Source of the DNA: Lentimicrobiaceae bacterium | Lineage (GTDB): Bacteria; Bacteroidota; Bacteroidia; Bacteroidales; F082 | Reading direction: 5' to 3' | Assembly (NCBI GenBank): GCA_018661505.1 | Contig: JABJIE010000009.1 | Coordinates: 1 to 39,497, forward strand | DNA length: 39,497 nt | Shown here: positions 8,177 to 17,258 of the stretch, in pieces | Numbering within the stretch: the first letter of the stretch is position 1 | Layout: every line of letters starts with the position of its first letter | Made by a program: the position numbers and the translations under genes | Notes under the pieces: model-generated | The model's input: the letters and a program-made list of their open reading frames with translations, nothing else | Databases searched by the model: none | What the model was told of the DNA's origin: nothing

Positions 8177-9523
8177 CTACTTTCTTCCACCTCTTGAACT
8201 ACTGGATGTAGTACTACTACTTCTGCTGTTGTTTCCTCCACTATAACTACTACTACTACTAGAAGGAGAACTATAACTTCTAGATGGAGTGCTATATGTG
8301 TTTGATGAACTCTTGCGTGTGGGTGAACTGTAGCTCTTAGGTGTAACATTGCTACTCCTGCTAATACTCTGTCGTGTAGACACCTTTGATGTAGTATTAC
8401 TTTTTGAATTATAACCTTGCTGAGAAGATCTATTGTATGTGCTGGTATTATTTCTATAATTCACCTCACTGTTACTTGTTTTGGGCCTTACGTACTCTTT
8501 GCTTGATCTTGGCTGACGAGACGGTAAACTCTCATAAGATTTTGGTTTCTGATACTTTAGCTCTGACCGCTGAGTTGATACAGCAGATGGCTTCTGATAT
8601 TTTGAATTTGTCCTTGAAGAAGTCGCTTTTGAACCCGTATTAGATTTACCAATTGATTCAGATCGCGGCTTTATACTTGTTCCACCATTTTCTATTTCAG
8701 TTCTTGTGGTGTTGTATTTTCTGTCAGTTACTGTCTTTGAACTTCTGCTATTACTTAAGGTAACATTACTACTATTATTTTTTGGACCTGATGATGCTGC
8801 ACCAACTGAGGAAGATCTACCAGAATTTGATCTGGCGATTGTACTCCCACCGGCTCCTCTACCTCTTGGCTGATAAGATACTGTTCTACCATAATCAGGG
8901 TAATAACCACCTCCAGGATATCCAGGATAGTAACCACCACCAGCATAAAAGCCATCCCAATAGCCATAGTTATAACCTGACCAATAATTTCCATAATAAG
9001 AAGGATAACCCCAGCCGTAATATGGATATCCCCAGTATGGGTTACCATAACCATATGAAAAACCATATCCTAATCCCATTCCAAAACTTAGCGACATATT
9101 AGATCCTCCCATTCCACAGCTGTAACATTCATTAGTATAAGAAGAGGAATAATAATCATCGCTTACCCCATTACCATTAAATCTGTTTATACGTGAGGCA
9201 TAATCAGAATCATAGTATTGGTCAACAAACTCATATTCTCCTGATGAATTTTGACCTAGGGCAGTTCCAGCACCCTCGGAGTATTCAGAAACATATGCCC
9301 CTGTTTCTTCAGGTTGCGATATAGTTCCAGAATTATCACTGTCATTACCATGGTTTTGAGCTCTTTCCTGAAAATCATCCCAGTTATACTGAGTAGGATT
9401 ATTTGATTTTGATGAATAATATGCATCATCAATTGGTAAATTGCTTGTTGAAGAGCATGAAACAATAATTAATGCCATCAGAACAAACATTATATAGCTA
9501 AGTGATTTATTTATAGTTTCCAT
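8177..9523 (-). CDS. Low-complexity Tyr/Gly- and Ser-rich lipoprotein
   Basis: 448 residues from the ATG at 9523. Another ATG at 9553 would only lengthen the signal region and falls within the opposing proS promoter. The lipobox I-V-S-C gives a lipidated Cys23. Three zones follow: an acidic Asn/Ser-rich part (24-125) containing two Cys in ECYSCG; a Gly/Tyr/Trp/Pro-rich stretch (about 140-215, with repeats of YGYW, YYGWGY and GGYYPGYPG); and a basic Ser/Arg/Asn/Thr-rich tail to the end with three near-repeats of KYQKP-like words. No enzyme domain is visible. Surface-exposed or periplasmic lipoproteins with such composition are common but uncharacterised. It precedes the FadL-like gene. Function unknown. 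Confidence 0.8.
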   Translation of the reverse strand: METINKSLSYIMFVLMALIIVSCSSTSNLPIDDAYYSSKSNNPTQYNWDDFQERAQNHGNDSDNSGTISQPEETGAYVSEYSEGAGTALGQNSSGEYEFVDQYYDSDYASRINRFNGNGVSDDYYSSSYTNECYSCGMGGSNMSLSFGMGLGYGFSYGYGNPYWGYPYYGWGYPSYYGNYWSGYNYGYWDGFYAGGGYYPGYPGGGYYPDYGRTVSYQPRGRGAGGSTIARSNSGRSSSVGAASSGPKNNSSNVTLSNSRSSKTVTDRKYNTTRTEIENGGTSIKPRSESIGKSNTGSKATSSRTNSKYQKPSAVSTQRSELKYQKPKSYESLPSRQPRSSKEYVRPKTSNSEVNYRNNTSTYNRSSQQGYNSKSNTTSKVSTRQSISRSSNVTPKSYSSPTRKSSSNTYSTPSRSYSSPSSSSSSYSGGNNSRSSSTTSSSSRGGRK

Positions 9524-9535
9524 CTTTATGATTTG

Positions 9536-9565
9536 TTGTGCAATTGTAAACATTGTTTAATTTTG
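9536..9565 (+). promoter_or_regulatory. proS promoter (Bacteroidota type)
   Basis: TTG at 9536-9538 and TAATTTTG at 9558-9565 are 19 bp apart, a good -33/-7 pair. Transcription would start near 9572, some 38 nt before the proS ATG. It lies between divergent genes and overlaps the extreme 5' side of the lipoprotein gene. Confidence 0.65.
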
Positions 9566-9609
9566 CGGTTCAATAGTTAAAAATACAAAGACTGTACCAA
9601 AGTTTAAAA

Positions 9610-11079
9610 ATGGCTAAACAATTAACATCACGAAAGGAAAATTATTCTCAATGGTATAATGATCTAGTTGTAAAAGCTGATCTAGCTGAAAATTCAGCAG
9701 TGAGAGGATCAATGGTTATAAAACCCTATGGGTATGCTATTTGGGAGAGGATGCAATCCGTTTTAGATGGCATGTTCAAAGAAACAGGACATCAAAATGC
9801 TTACTTTCCCTTATTTATTCCAAAATCTTTTTTTAGTAAGGAAGCCTCACATGTTGAAGGTTTTGCCAAGGAATGTGCCGTTGTAACTCATTACCGTTTA
9901 AAAAATGATGAAAACGGCAAGATAATAGTTGATGAAGATGCAAAATTGGAAGAGGAACTGATAGTTAGACCTACTTCAGAAACTATTATTTGGGATACCT
10001 ATAGAAAATGGATCCAGTCTTACAGAGATTTACCAGTATTAGTAAACCAATGGGCAAATGTTGTTAGATGGGAAATGCGAACTCGTCTATTTCTAAGAAC
10101 AGCAGAATTTTTGTGGCAAGAAGGGCATACTGCTCATGCAACAAAGGCGGAAGCAATTGAAGAAGCAGAAAAGATGGTAGGGGTTTATGCAACTTTTGCT
10201 GAAGAATATATGGCAGTTCCCGTTCTACAAGGAATTAAATCACCAAATGAAAGATTTGCTGGTGCTGTTGAAACATATTGTATTGAAGCTTTGATGCAAG
10301 ATGGAAAAGCACTTCAGGCAGGAACTTCGCACTTTTTAGGCCAAAATTTCGCAAAGGCATTTGATGTGCAGTATGTTTCAAAAGAAAATAAACAAGAATA
10401 CGTTTGGGCCACCTCTTGGGGAGTGTCAACACGTTTGATTGGTGCTCTTATAATGTCACACTCTGATGATAATGGTTTGGTATTACCACCTAAGATTGCT
10501 CCCATACAAGTTGTAATTGTGCCAATATTTAAGAACTCTGAACAATTGGATGCCATAAGCTCAGAGGTTGTTAAGATTATTGAACAATTAAAATCCAAGG
10601 GAATCACAGTTAAGTTTGATGATAGAGATACACACAAACCAGGTTTTAAATTTGCAGAATGGGAGTTAAAAGGAGTTCCTGTGAGATTAGCGATAGGCCC
10701 TAGAGACCTTGAAAATAAAACGGTTGAAGTGGCCAGAAGGGATACACTGGAAAAAGAAACTCTTCAGCTAATAGGTATTGCTGATAAAATAGAACACCTG
10801 TTGGAACAAATACAGATTAACATATTCCAAAAAGCTCTTTCGTATAGAGAAGATCATACTTATAGTGTAGATAATTGGGAGGAATTTACCAAACGAATCG
10901 AAGAAGGTGGTTTTGTGAGAGCTCACTGGGATGGTACATCTGAAACAGAGCAAATAATAAAAGGTAAAACAAAAGCCACAATAAGAGTAATTCCTGTGGA
11001 TGAGATTAAGGAAGAAGGAAAATGTATTCTTACCGGAAATCATTCAAAGCAAAGAGTAGTATTTGCAAAAGCATACTAA
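9610..11079 (+). CDS. proS: Prolyl-tRNA synthetase, archaeal/eukaryote-like type
   Basis: 489 residues, charges tRNA-Pro. The length and lack of the ~180-residue INS editing domain mark the type found in archaea, eukaryotes and Bacteroidota. Class II motifs are visible: a motif 2 region with [24 protein letters not shown], preceded by RPTSET, and a motif 3 region near [18 protein letters not shown]. The anticodon-binding domain starts about residue 300 (IQVVIVPI). The C-terminal domain ends in Tyr (FAKAY), as is typical. Of the zinc cysteines found in archaeal versions (WCG..CE..CIxCG), only one remains (positions read WDG, TE, CILTG), a change I believe is common in Bacteroidota. It has its own promoter and converges with the GIN lipoprotein gene. 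Confidence 0.97.
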   Translation: MAKQLTSRKENYSQWYNDLVVKADLAENSAVRGSMVIKPYGYAIWERMQSVLDGMFKETGHQNAYFPLFIPKSFFSKEASHVEGFAKECAVVTHYRLKNDENGKIIVDEDAKLEEELIVRPTSETIIWDTYRKWIQSYRDLPVLVNQWANVVRWEMRTRLFLRTAEFLWQEGHTAHATKAEAIEEAEKMVGVYATFAEEYMAVPVLQGIKSPNERFAGAVETYCIEALMQDGKALQAGTSHFLGQNFAKAFDVQYVSKENKQEYVWATSWGVSTRLIGALIMSHSDDNGLVLPPKIAPIQVVIVPIFKNSEQLDAISSEVVKIIEQLKSKGITVKFDDRDTHKPGFKFAEWELKGVPVRLAIGPRDLENKTVEVARRDTLEKETLQLIGIADKIEHLLEQIQINIFQKALSYREDHTYSVDNWEEFTKRIEEGGFVRAHWDGTSETEQIIKGKTKATIRVIPVDEIKEEGKCILTGNHSKQRVVFAKAY

Positions 11080-11115
11080 TTACATTTTACCAAGGTTTTT
11101 TAGACTATTTAAATA

Positions 11116-11853
11116 TTAGTTCATCTTGATTAGATTACCACTACCTAATTTATTTAACTGAATATTAACTGGATCACCTCTGTAATAAATATCCCCTATA
11201 TTTTCAATGATTACCTCAAGGGTATTATTTGCGTTTAAAAAAATATTGTTACTACTTCTATTATTAGCATAAATGTGACTACAAGATAAATTACTATTAT
11301 CAATTAATCCAAAGCTTGCAGAATAAACATAGCTTACCCCTGCAAATCCAGCTAAATTAATATCAGCGGTTCCATTATGAATTGCACAAAATAGCTTATC
11401 AACATTTATATCCAAATCAATATCTCCAGCACCCTCAAAAACATCTATATTTAGTGAGTCTGCACGAAGAGTGTCTATATTGGTGATATTGCCTATAGAC
11501 CGGTACGAAATGCTATCAATTTTATTATAATAAACATAAACATTGAGTAGGTTGTCATAATCACGAGCCCAGTCACAAGTATTATCGTTAGATATCTCCA
11601 GCAAACCTTGGTCATTTACTGTTGTCTTTATACCCTGTATTAAATTTTCACCAGTCTCAACTCTTACGCCTGAACTATCAGACTTTTGAAGAATAACATT
11701 TACATTATCATTAAGAAGCAAGTTATTAAAATCCTCTAGATACCGGAATTCGGTTTTTAACTTCCCTGAAGTAAATTTACAATCCGTTATTACCCCTTTC
11801 TGGCATGAAACCAAAAGAGTTATACCAATTAATATTATTAGTGTATTTTTCAA
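11116..11853 (-). CDS. GIN-domain (DUF2807) lipoprotein
   Basis: 245 residues. Lipobox L-V-S-C places the lipidated cysteine at residue 17. The body is a right-handed beta-helix-like DUF2807 / head-GIN domain: FRYLEDFNNLLLNDNVNVILQKSD, then repeated short strands with GAGDIDLDI-, NGTADINL- and IGDIYYRG-type turns. DUF2807 proteins are putative secreted adhesin-like or envelope proteins of unknown function. The start is TTG at 11853, within the sequence TTGA that overlaps the TGA stop of the upstream PagL-like gene (11850-11852). This is the TTG counterpart of an ATGA junction and suggests translational coupling. No ATG lies before the signal peptide. Confidence 0.82.
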   Translation of the reverse strand: MKNTLIILIGITLLVSCQKGVITDCKFTSGKLKTEFRYLEDFNNLLLNDNVNVILQKSDSSGVRVETGENLIQGIKTTVNDQGLLEISNDNTCDWARDYDNLLNVYVYYNKIDSISYRSIGNITNIDTLRADSLNIDVFEGAGDIDLDINVDKLFCAIHNGTADINLAGFAGVSYVYSASFGLIDNSNLSCSHIYANNRSSNNIFLNANNTLEVIIENIGDIYYRGDPVNIQLNKLGSGNLIKMN

Positions 11854-13007
11854 TTGTGCTGTATTTCTCTTTTATATATAAATCTAAGCTGATATCCCAA
11901 TCCAAAACCAACATATTCCGCTTTCCCCAAATGTGCACTGAGAACCATATTAGCAAAAATTTTGTTGCTTATCATATACTTAAGTGTTAGCCGCTGAAAA
12001 ATATCGCCTTCACTTTTATCCAATGCTTTGGCATATGCACCTAGGTTAAATAAAAATGACACCCGATCCATTACCATTTCATAAGCAATATTAAAACCAA
12101 TCTTAGTAATCTGACTATTTGGTTCAAAAGTTCCGTTCCTTCTCTCCAATACCATTTTATCTGAACCATCATAGGTTAAATCCATACCGATACCAAATTT
12201 ACTCTTGTATGATACTCTAGCCATGAGATTTGCAAAAGCTGCAAAAACATAAAAACTATCTCCATATTGTTCGCTCATATCCTTATATGCAAATGCTGAG
12301 GCTATCTCAAAGCTTAAATATTTTCTGCCATCAAATTCCCATGTATAAAGCTCAGGTAACACTTTTTTACTTAACAGCTTATTTGGATTACTCAAGTATG
12401 TTGAAATACCAATACTCGCAGTAAATAAGTTTATACCATAATTAGGTGTCTTCATTGATCCATTTGAGAAATGGGTTAAACCAGCTCCTGCAGTAATAGT
12501 AGCCATTTTTGAAATCATAAGTCGATATTCAGCAAAGAGACTTGCCGCAATATTTAGATGAGAGCCAATTGCAAAATTCTTATAATTGGTAAGCCTATCA
12601 AACTTTTTTGTCATATAGCTCACCCCAAGACCAATCTTGAAATTAAGAGAATTTACATCATTTTTTACAATGGGGAAATTTATGGAAGGATAGATAGCAT
12701 AAGCAGCACCCAGATCATTAAATCCTCCCATTCCTGAATACCAGAAGTTTAATCCAATTAAGGGATAGGCATATTCTGTTTCCCATCTTTTTTTTCCAAA
12801 AGTAGCTTTCTCTATATTGATCTCAAAGGCTGGAAAATGAGACTTAAAGATATCCAATTCCAGATGATGACTCATGAACAATCCATACTCTGCTTTGATT
12901 CCAACCATTAGGTTACTCCGATTAGATGGTTTAGAAGGTTGCGCAAAAGAACCTAAAAACATTACCATAAATAGGGTTAAGTAAAATATGTGTAAATATG
13001 GTCTCAA
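11850..13007 (-). CDS. PagL-like / acyloxyacyl hydrolase-family outer membrane protein
   Basis: 385 residues. Start chosen as TTG at 13007: it gives a complete signal peptide (RPYLHIFYLTLFMVMFLGSFA-Q) and lies about 24 bases past a -7 box. The next ATGs would truncate the signal. The motif HFSNG (H179, S181, N182) followed by PNYG (188-191) matches the PagL (PF09411) active-site stretch, where His and Ser act in removing the 3-O-acyl chain of lipid A. The third PagL catalytic residue, a Glu 12 residues after the Ser, is Asn193 here. The protein is about twice the size of PagL, with a C-terminal half (about 215-385) of further beta strands. Role in lipid A remodelling is inference. It is coupled to the GIN lipoprotein. 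Confidence 0.7.
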   Translation of the reverse strand: MRPYLHIFYLTLFMVMFLGSFAQPSKPSNRSNLMVGIKAEYGLFMSHHLELDIFKSHFPAFEINIEKATFGKKRWETEYAYPLIGLNFWYSGMGGFNDLGAAYAIYPSINFPIVKNDVNSLNFKIGLGVSYMTKKFDRLTNYKNFAIGSHLNIAASLFAEYRLMISKMATITAGAGLTHFSNGSMKTPNYGINLFTASIGISTYLSNPNKLLSKKVLPELYTWEFDGRKYLSFEIASAFAYKDMSEQYGDSFYVFAAFANLMARVSYKSKFGIGMDLTYDGSDKMVLERRNGTFEPNSQITKIGFNIAYEMVMDRVSFLFNLGAYAKALDKSEGDIFQRLTLKYMISNKIFANMVLSAHLGKAEYVGFGLGYQLRFIYKREIQHN

Positions 13008-13030
13008 TGAATATTAATATTAGAGATTGG

Positions 13031-13038
13031 CAAAGGTA
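13031..13038 (-). promoter_or_regulatory. -7 box before PagL-like gene
   Basis: Minus strand reads TACCTTTG (TAnnTTTG). It supports the TTG start at 13007, which would be 10-20 nt downstream of the transcription start. A TTG at the minus-strand equivalent of 13062-13064 is 23 bp away, slightly far for a -33 element. Confidence 0.5.
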
Positions 13039-13263
13039 ATAATGTATGAATTAAGATTTAACAACTGCAGATAAAATTAGATTATATAATTTGAAAGAAT
13101 GTTATTTTGTTTAGATTTGTTAATATTAAGTCACGTTATTAGTGGTAAAATGAAATCCAAGAGAAAGACATAAAAATACGGGTATAGGTATGCTTGTAAA
13201 AAGAGGATTCCATTGCTTAAAATTATCCATAATTGAGTGATTTTTCTCTAAATATATTTTGGA

Positions 13264-14046
13264 ATGCAAGATAGATTAAAGGCCTTTGAAAGGCTATTAA
13301 ATATAATGGATAATTTAAGGGAAAATTGTCCATGGGATAAGGAACAAACTTTAAAAAGTCTCAGACACCTCACATTGGAAGAAGTTTATGAATTATCTGA
13401 TTCCATATTGAATGAGGACATGAAATCAATAAAAGGAGAACTTGGTGACCTTATGCTTCACCTAGTTTTTTATTCAAAGATTGCTTCGGAGAGTAATAGT
13501 TTTGACATCAGTGATGTATTAAATGAAATATGTGATAAACTAATACATCGTCATCCTCACATTTATGGTGATGAGAAAGCTAAGACAGCAGAAGATGTTC
13601 TTAACAAGTGGGAAAAATTAAAGCTAAAGGAAGGTAGAAAGTCTGTATTAGAAGGAGTTCCTTCTTCATTACCCCCGCTCTTAAAGGCATATCGAATTCA
13701 AGAAAAAGCAAAAGGTGTTGGATTTGAGTGGGAAAAACGTGAAGAGGTTTGGGACAAAGTAATTGAAGAATTGAATGAATTAAAACGTGAAGTAGAAACA
13801 GAGGAAAATACTTTAAAGATGGAAGATGAATTTGGAGATCTTCTTTTCGCTCTAACCAACTATGCAAGATTCGTTGGTATTAATCCCGATGATGCCCTTG
13901 AAAGAACAAACAAGAAATTTATTAGTAGATTCCAATATATAGAAACTGAATCTGCCAAGGATGGATTTAACATCCAGGATATGTCCCTTGATGAAATGGA
14001 AACTTATTGGCTGAAAGCTAAGTATTTGGAGAATTCAAATGACTAA
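13264..14046 (+). CDS. mazG: Nucleoside triphosphate pyrophosphohydrolase MazG
   Basis: 260 residues, the usual length of two-domain MazG. It hydrolyses NTPs/dNTPs to NMP plus PPi, an all-alpha NTP-PPase with magnesium bound by EExxE-type motifs. ENCPWDKEQT (about 19-28) and LTLEEVYELSDSI form the N-terminal metal site with GELGDLMLHLVFYSKIA. The second domain repeats the pattern with EDEFGDLLFALTNYARF. VLEGVPSSLPPLLKAYRIQEKA is the conserved linker. In E. coli MazG links nucleotide pools and (p)ppGpp; here a RelA-type gene lies 3 kb away, convergent, which may be coincidence. The PAP2 gene begins 11 bases after the stop, so the two are probably one operon. Confidence 0.95.
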   Translation: MQDRLKAFERLLNIMDNLRENCPWDKEQTLKSLRHLTLEEVYELSDSILNEDMKSIKGELGDLMLHLVFYSKIASESNSFDISDVLNEICDKLIHRHPHIYGDEKAKTAEDVLNKWEKLKLKEGRKSVLEGVPSSLPPLLKAYRIQEKAKGVGFEWEKREEVWDKVIEELNELKREVETEENTLKMEDEFGDLLFALTNYARFVGINPDDALERTNKKFISRFQYIETESAKDGFNIQDMSLDEMETYWLKAKYLENSND

Positions 14047-14057
14047 ATACATAATTG

Positions 14058-14894
14058 ATGGTCATTAATTCAAACTACATACGAATAGTTGTTTTAGTAA
14101 TAACTATAAGCTTTATAAGCACTTTGAATTATGCACAAGTTAATGATTTTAAGAACTATTCATACAAACCAGATAAAGAATACATTACTTCCTATTGGAC
14201 AGTAACAAAGAATATTGTTACTGGTCCTGCTAGGTGGAATAAAAAAGAATGGATAATAACTGGTAGTATTATTGCTGGAGGAGCATTACTTTACGCCTAC
14301 GATGATGAAATACGTGATGCGTTTCAGAGAAATAAATCAACAGGATTAGATAATTTTTCAAAGTACGCCATAGAACCCTGGGGCAGTGGATTGTATCCTG
14401 CAATTTTATTTGGAGGTTATTACATATACGGATTAGCTGCAAATGATCACAAAGCCAGGCAAATAGCACTTGGTGGAACGCAGGCATTTGTGATGGCAGC
14501 AATTTCATCACAGATATTAAAACACATCTTCCATAGGCACAGGCCTAGCCAGGATTCACCCCCCAATCCATATTTATGGGAATGGCCATTTAAAGGTTGG
14601 AATTATACATCATTTCCCTCTGGTCATACCACCGCCGCATTTGCAATAGCTGCAATGATGCAACAAGTTTACAAAGACAAATTATGGGTTGGTATTTTAT
14701 CATATGGTTTAGCAACTGGCGTTGGTTTATCCCGAGTATACGATAATGTTCACTGGTCCTCTGATGTTCTTGTTGGAGCTGCATTGGGTTTTGCAATCGG
14801 TCAAAGTGTTTATAAACTGATGATTAAAGAATCAAAGTTGCAAATGGGATTATCTGAAAATGGGGGAATATCGCTGGTATACAAGATTAAATAA
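14058..14894 (+). CDS. PAP2-family membrane phosphatase
   Basis: 278 residues from ATG 14058 (a TTG directly precedes it). The signal peptide or first membrane segment (about 8-26, ending NYAQ) is followed by a membrane-embedded type 2 phosphatidic acid phosphatase domain. All three PAP2 motifs are intact: K155-x6-RP (KHIFHRHRP), PSGH at 187-190, and SR-x5-H-x3-D (S225, R226, H232, D236). Such enzymes dephosphorylate lipid phosphates such as undecaprenyl-PP, PA or PGP, with catalysis on the periplasmic face. The substrate cannot be assigned. It is convergent with the relA-like gene, about 35 bases between stops. Confidence 0.9.
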   Translation: MVINSNYIRIVVLVITISFISTLNYAQVNDFKNYSYKPDKEYITSYWTVTKNIVTGPARWNKKEWIITGSIIAGGALLYAYDDEIRDAFQRNKSTGLDNFSKYAIEPWGSGLYPAILFGGYYIYGLAANDHKARQIALGGTQAFVMAAISSQILKHIFHRHRPSQDSPPNPYLWEWPFKGWNYTSFPSGHTTAAFAIAAMMQQVYKDKLWVGILSYGLATGVGLSRVYDNVHWSSDVLVGAALGFAIGQSVYKLMIKESKLQMGLSENGGISLVYKIK

Positions 14895-14929
14895 AAAGCA
14901 ATCGTATCAAAATATAAATCGAACTAAGG

Positions 14930-17116
14930 TTATTTGCCTCTCACCACCTTATCTACTCCTTTCACTTTATTTATTTTGGCCATAAGCTGTTCCAAATGAT
15001 CATAATCTCTCACGCTTACAGTTACTTTTCCTAAAAACCTTTTCCCAGTTGTTTGAAAGTTGATGGAACGCATATTTACTCTGAGATCATCTGATATAAC
15101 CTTTGAAATAGAACCCACAACACCCAATTCATCATCACCTGTTATTTTTAAAATTGCTGTAGAAAAAGTCTTATCTCCAGAGGCTATCCATTTAATGTCA
15201 AGAATTCTGTATTCATATTTTTCTCGCAGTCTTTTTGCATTTGGACAATTTGTTCTATGAATTGTAATGCCACCAATTGTAGTAATGAAACCAAAAACAT
15301 TATCACCCTGAATTGGACTACAACATTTTGCCATTCGGTATTCAACATTCTTTAGGTTTTCACCTATGTATAAGATATCCTTACTTGACTTAATATCAGG
15401 TTTCTTCTTTATAGGTTTTGAATCATCAGCTATAACCTCTTCCTGCTTTGGTTGCATATCTGAATCAAGATAGTTTTGCAGTACATGCTTTATATCCAAC
15501 AAATCTATCTTTCCAGTAGCTACCGAATAATAAAGATCAATTCCAGCTTCAAACTTATAGTACTTAACAAGTAAATCAATTAGATCATCGTTACTTCTGA
15601 TCTTCCAGTTCTTCAACTTACGTAGGAGCATAGACTTACCAATATCAGCTTCCTTGTACATGGATTCCTTAAGGTGTTTTCTTATTCGAGTTCTAGCTTT
15701 ATCTGTTGTAACAAAAGATAGCCAATCATGTTTTGGAATTTGATTTTTTGTGGTAATTATATCTACTTTATCACCATTTTTTAGAACATATCTAATGGGA
15801 ACAGCCTTGCTATTAATTCTTGCACCACTGCACTTTGCTCCAATATCAGTATGGATACCAAATGCAAAATCAAGCACTGTGGAACCCATCGGTAATTGCT
15901 TTAGGTCGCCCATTGGAGTAAATACAAAAACACTCTCTTGCTTTTTACCACCATTACTCTTGTATGATTTATCATGAAAAATTTGATCGGGATTTTCAAG
16001 AATATCTCTAACCTCAGAAAGCCAGTTTTCTGTATCTTTCTTTTTCATTATACCCTTATATTGCCAATGAGCTGCTTGTCCTTTTTCCGCATCCTCATCC
16101 ATTCTTTCGGTCCTTATTTGAACTTCAATCCATTTCTCATTGTGTCCTTTTACAGTGGTATGAAGTGATTCATATCCACTGGCTTTAGGTGTAGATATCC
16201 AATCTCTTAAGCGTTTAGGATTAGGAGTATATATATTGGTAACATGTGAATAAACCTTCCAACATTCTTCCTTTTCACGGTTCTTTTTACAATTAAGTAC
16301 AATTCTGATGGCAAATAGATCGTAAACCTCCTCAAATGTTACATTTTGACGTATCATTTTCGACCAAATAGAGGGAACAGATTTTGTTCTCCATTTTATT
16401 TCAAAGTTAAATTTATTAGCATGAAGTTCTCTTTCTATAGGACGAATAAAATCTTTGATGTATACTTCTCTTTTTCTCTTTGTTTCCCTAATTTTATTGG
16501 TAATGTCTTCATAAATATCAGGTTGTTCATAGCGCATAACCCTATCTTCAAGCTCATCTTTGATCTTATATAAACCAAGCCGATGAGCAATGGGAATATA
16601 AAGGTATTTAGCCTCACTAATGAAATGCGCTAATTTATCACCCAGTAATTCCAAATGCCTTAAATCGTTTAACCTATGAGATAAACGAATTAAAATTACA
16701 CGCATATCATCAATCATTGAAAGGAACATGGTCCTAAATTTTTCAGAATGATAGGATATTCGCTTTGTTTGTAGCTGAGATAAACTATTAAAGCCTCTTA
16801 CTATTTCAGAAACATGTTCTCCAAAATCCTTTTCAACATTATCCAATGAATAATCTGATTTTTTATCTATGCCATGCAGCAAAGCACATATTGCAGATGT
16901 TGGGCCAAGTCCGATTTCCTTAACTGCTATTATTGCAACATCTAGGTTATATAGAATAAATGGTTTACCATCACTAGTTGTAAAATCACTATATATATCA
17001 GCTGAAATATTAAATGCCTTCTGGACAGATGCCCTATCCTTTGATGCAATTCCATTGTCGAGGACATTTAACAATTCCTCAACCTTAGCAGATATTAAGT
17101 TAGTGTATGATTCCAT
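14930..17116 (-). CDS. relA: RelA-type (p)ppGpp synthetase, HD hydrolase degenerate
   Basis: 728 residues from the ATG at 17116 (an in-frame TTG at 17137 is less likely). Domains in order: an HD-fold hydrolase region (about 35-190) whose catalytic residues are lost (LLHD is LLHG at 81-82, the usual IVHP is ILYN at 54-57, and DRLHN is HRLND at 147-151); a (p)ppGpp synthetase domain with RTKSVPSIWSKM (243-254), YDLFAIRIV, ASGYESLHT (312-320) and the catalytic E331 of EVQIRT; a TGS domain (VFVFTPMGDLKQLP onward, about 395-455); a zinc-finger/CC region (AKCCSPIQGD, HRTNCPN); and a C-terminal ACT domain. It should make but not degrade the alarmone at ribosomes, leaving hydrolysis to a separate SpoT/Rel elsewhere. 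It is preceded by a -7 box at 17193-17200. Confidence 0.93.
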   Translation of the reverse strand: MESYTNLISAKVEELLNVLDNGIASKDRASVQKAFNISADIYSDFTTSDGKPFILYNLDVAIIAVKEIGLGPTSAICALLHGIDKKSDYSLDNVEKDFGEHVSEIVRGFNSLSQLQTKRISYHSEKFRTMFLSMIDDMRVILIRLSHRLNDLRHLELLGDKLAHFISEAKYLYIPIAHRLGLYKIKDELEDRVMRYEQPDIYEDITNKIRETKRKREVYIKDFIRPIERELHANKFNFEIKWRTKSVPSIWSKMIRQNVTFEEVYDLFAIRIVLNCKKNREKEECWKVYSHVTNIYTPNPKRLRDWISTPKASGYESLHTTVKGHNEKWIEVQIRTERMDEDAEKGQAAHWQYKGIMKKKDTENWLSEVRDILENPDQIFHDKSYKSNGGKKQESVFVFTPMGDLKQLPMGSTVLDFAFGIHTDIGAKCSGARINSKAVPIRYVLKNGDKVDIITTKNQIPKHDWLSFVTTDKARTRIRKHLKESMYKEADIGKSMLLRKLKNWKIRSNDDLIDLLVKYYKFEAGIDLYYSVATGKIDLLDIKHVLQNYLDSDMQPKQEEVIADDSKPIKKKPDIKSSKDILYIGENLKNVEYRMAKCCSPIQGDNVFGFITTIGGITIHRTNCPNAKRLREKYEYRILDIKWIASGDKTFSTAILKITGDDELGVVGSISKVISDDLRVNMRSINFQTTGKRFLGKVTVSVRDYDHLEQLMAKINKVKGVDKVVRGK

Positions 17117-17192
17117 GTAAGGGGCCACTTGAGCCAAATTGCTAAAAGATAATTTGGTGTAGTTATGAGCGAAATATTTTTGAAACTAATTT

Positions 17193-17200
17193 CAAAGATA
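17193..17200 (-). promoter_or_regulatory. -7 box for relA-like gene
   Basis: Minus strand TATCTTTG matches TAnnTTTG. The leader to the ATG at 17116 would be about 70 nt. No -33 match at 19-21 bp. Confidence 0.5.
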
Positions 17201-17258
17201 GATATTTTTAATTTGCTGACGGAGTTTCAAACTATCAGATATCTAACAATTATTGTTC

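Noticed and set aside
8167-9553. Long open frames on both strands and in other frames across the Ser/Tyr/Gly-rich lipoprotein
   Set aside because: They arise from the repeated TCN, TAY and GGN codons of the lipoprotein. None has a plausible signal, domain or start context, whereas the lipoprotein frame has a lipobox.
13008-13263. Hidden gene or RNA between the PagL-like gene and mazG
   Set aside because: Only the minus-strand -7 box is recognised. The remaining AT-rich sequence shows no coding pattern and no stable hairpin by eye.
14930-17116. Bifunctional SpoT/Rel
   Set aside because: The HD hydrolase residues are replaced at three independent motifs, so only synthetase activity is predicted.
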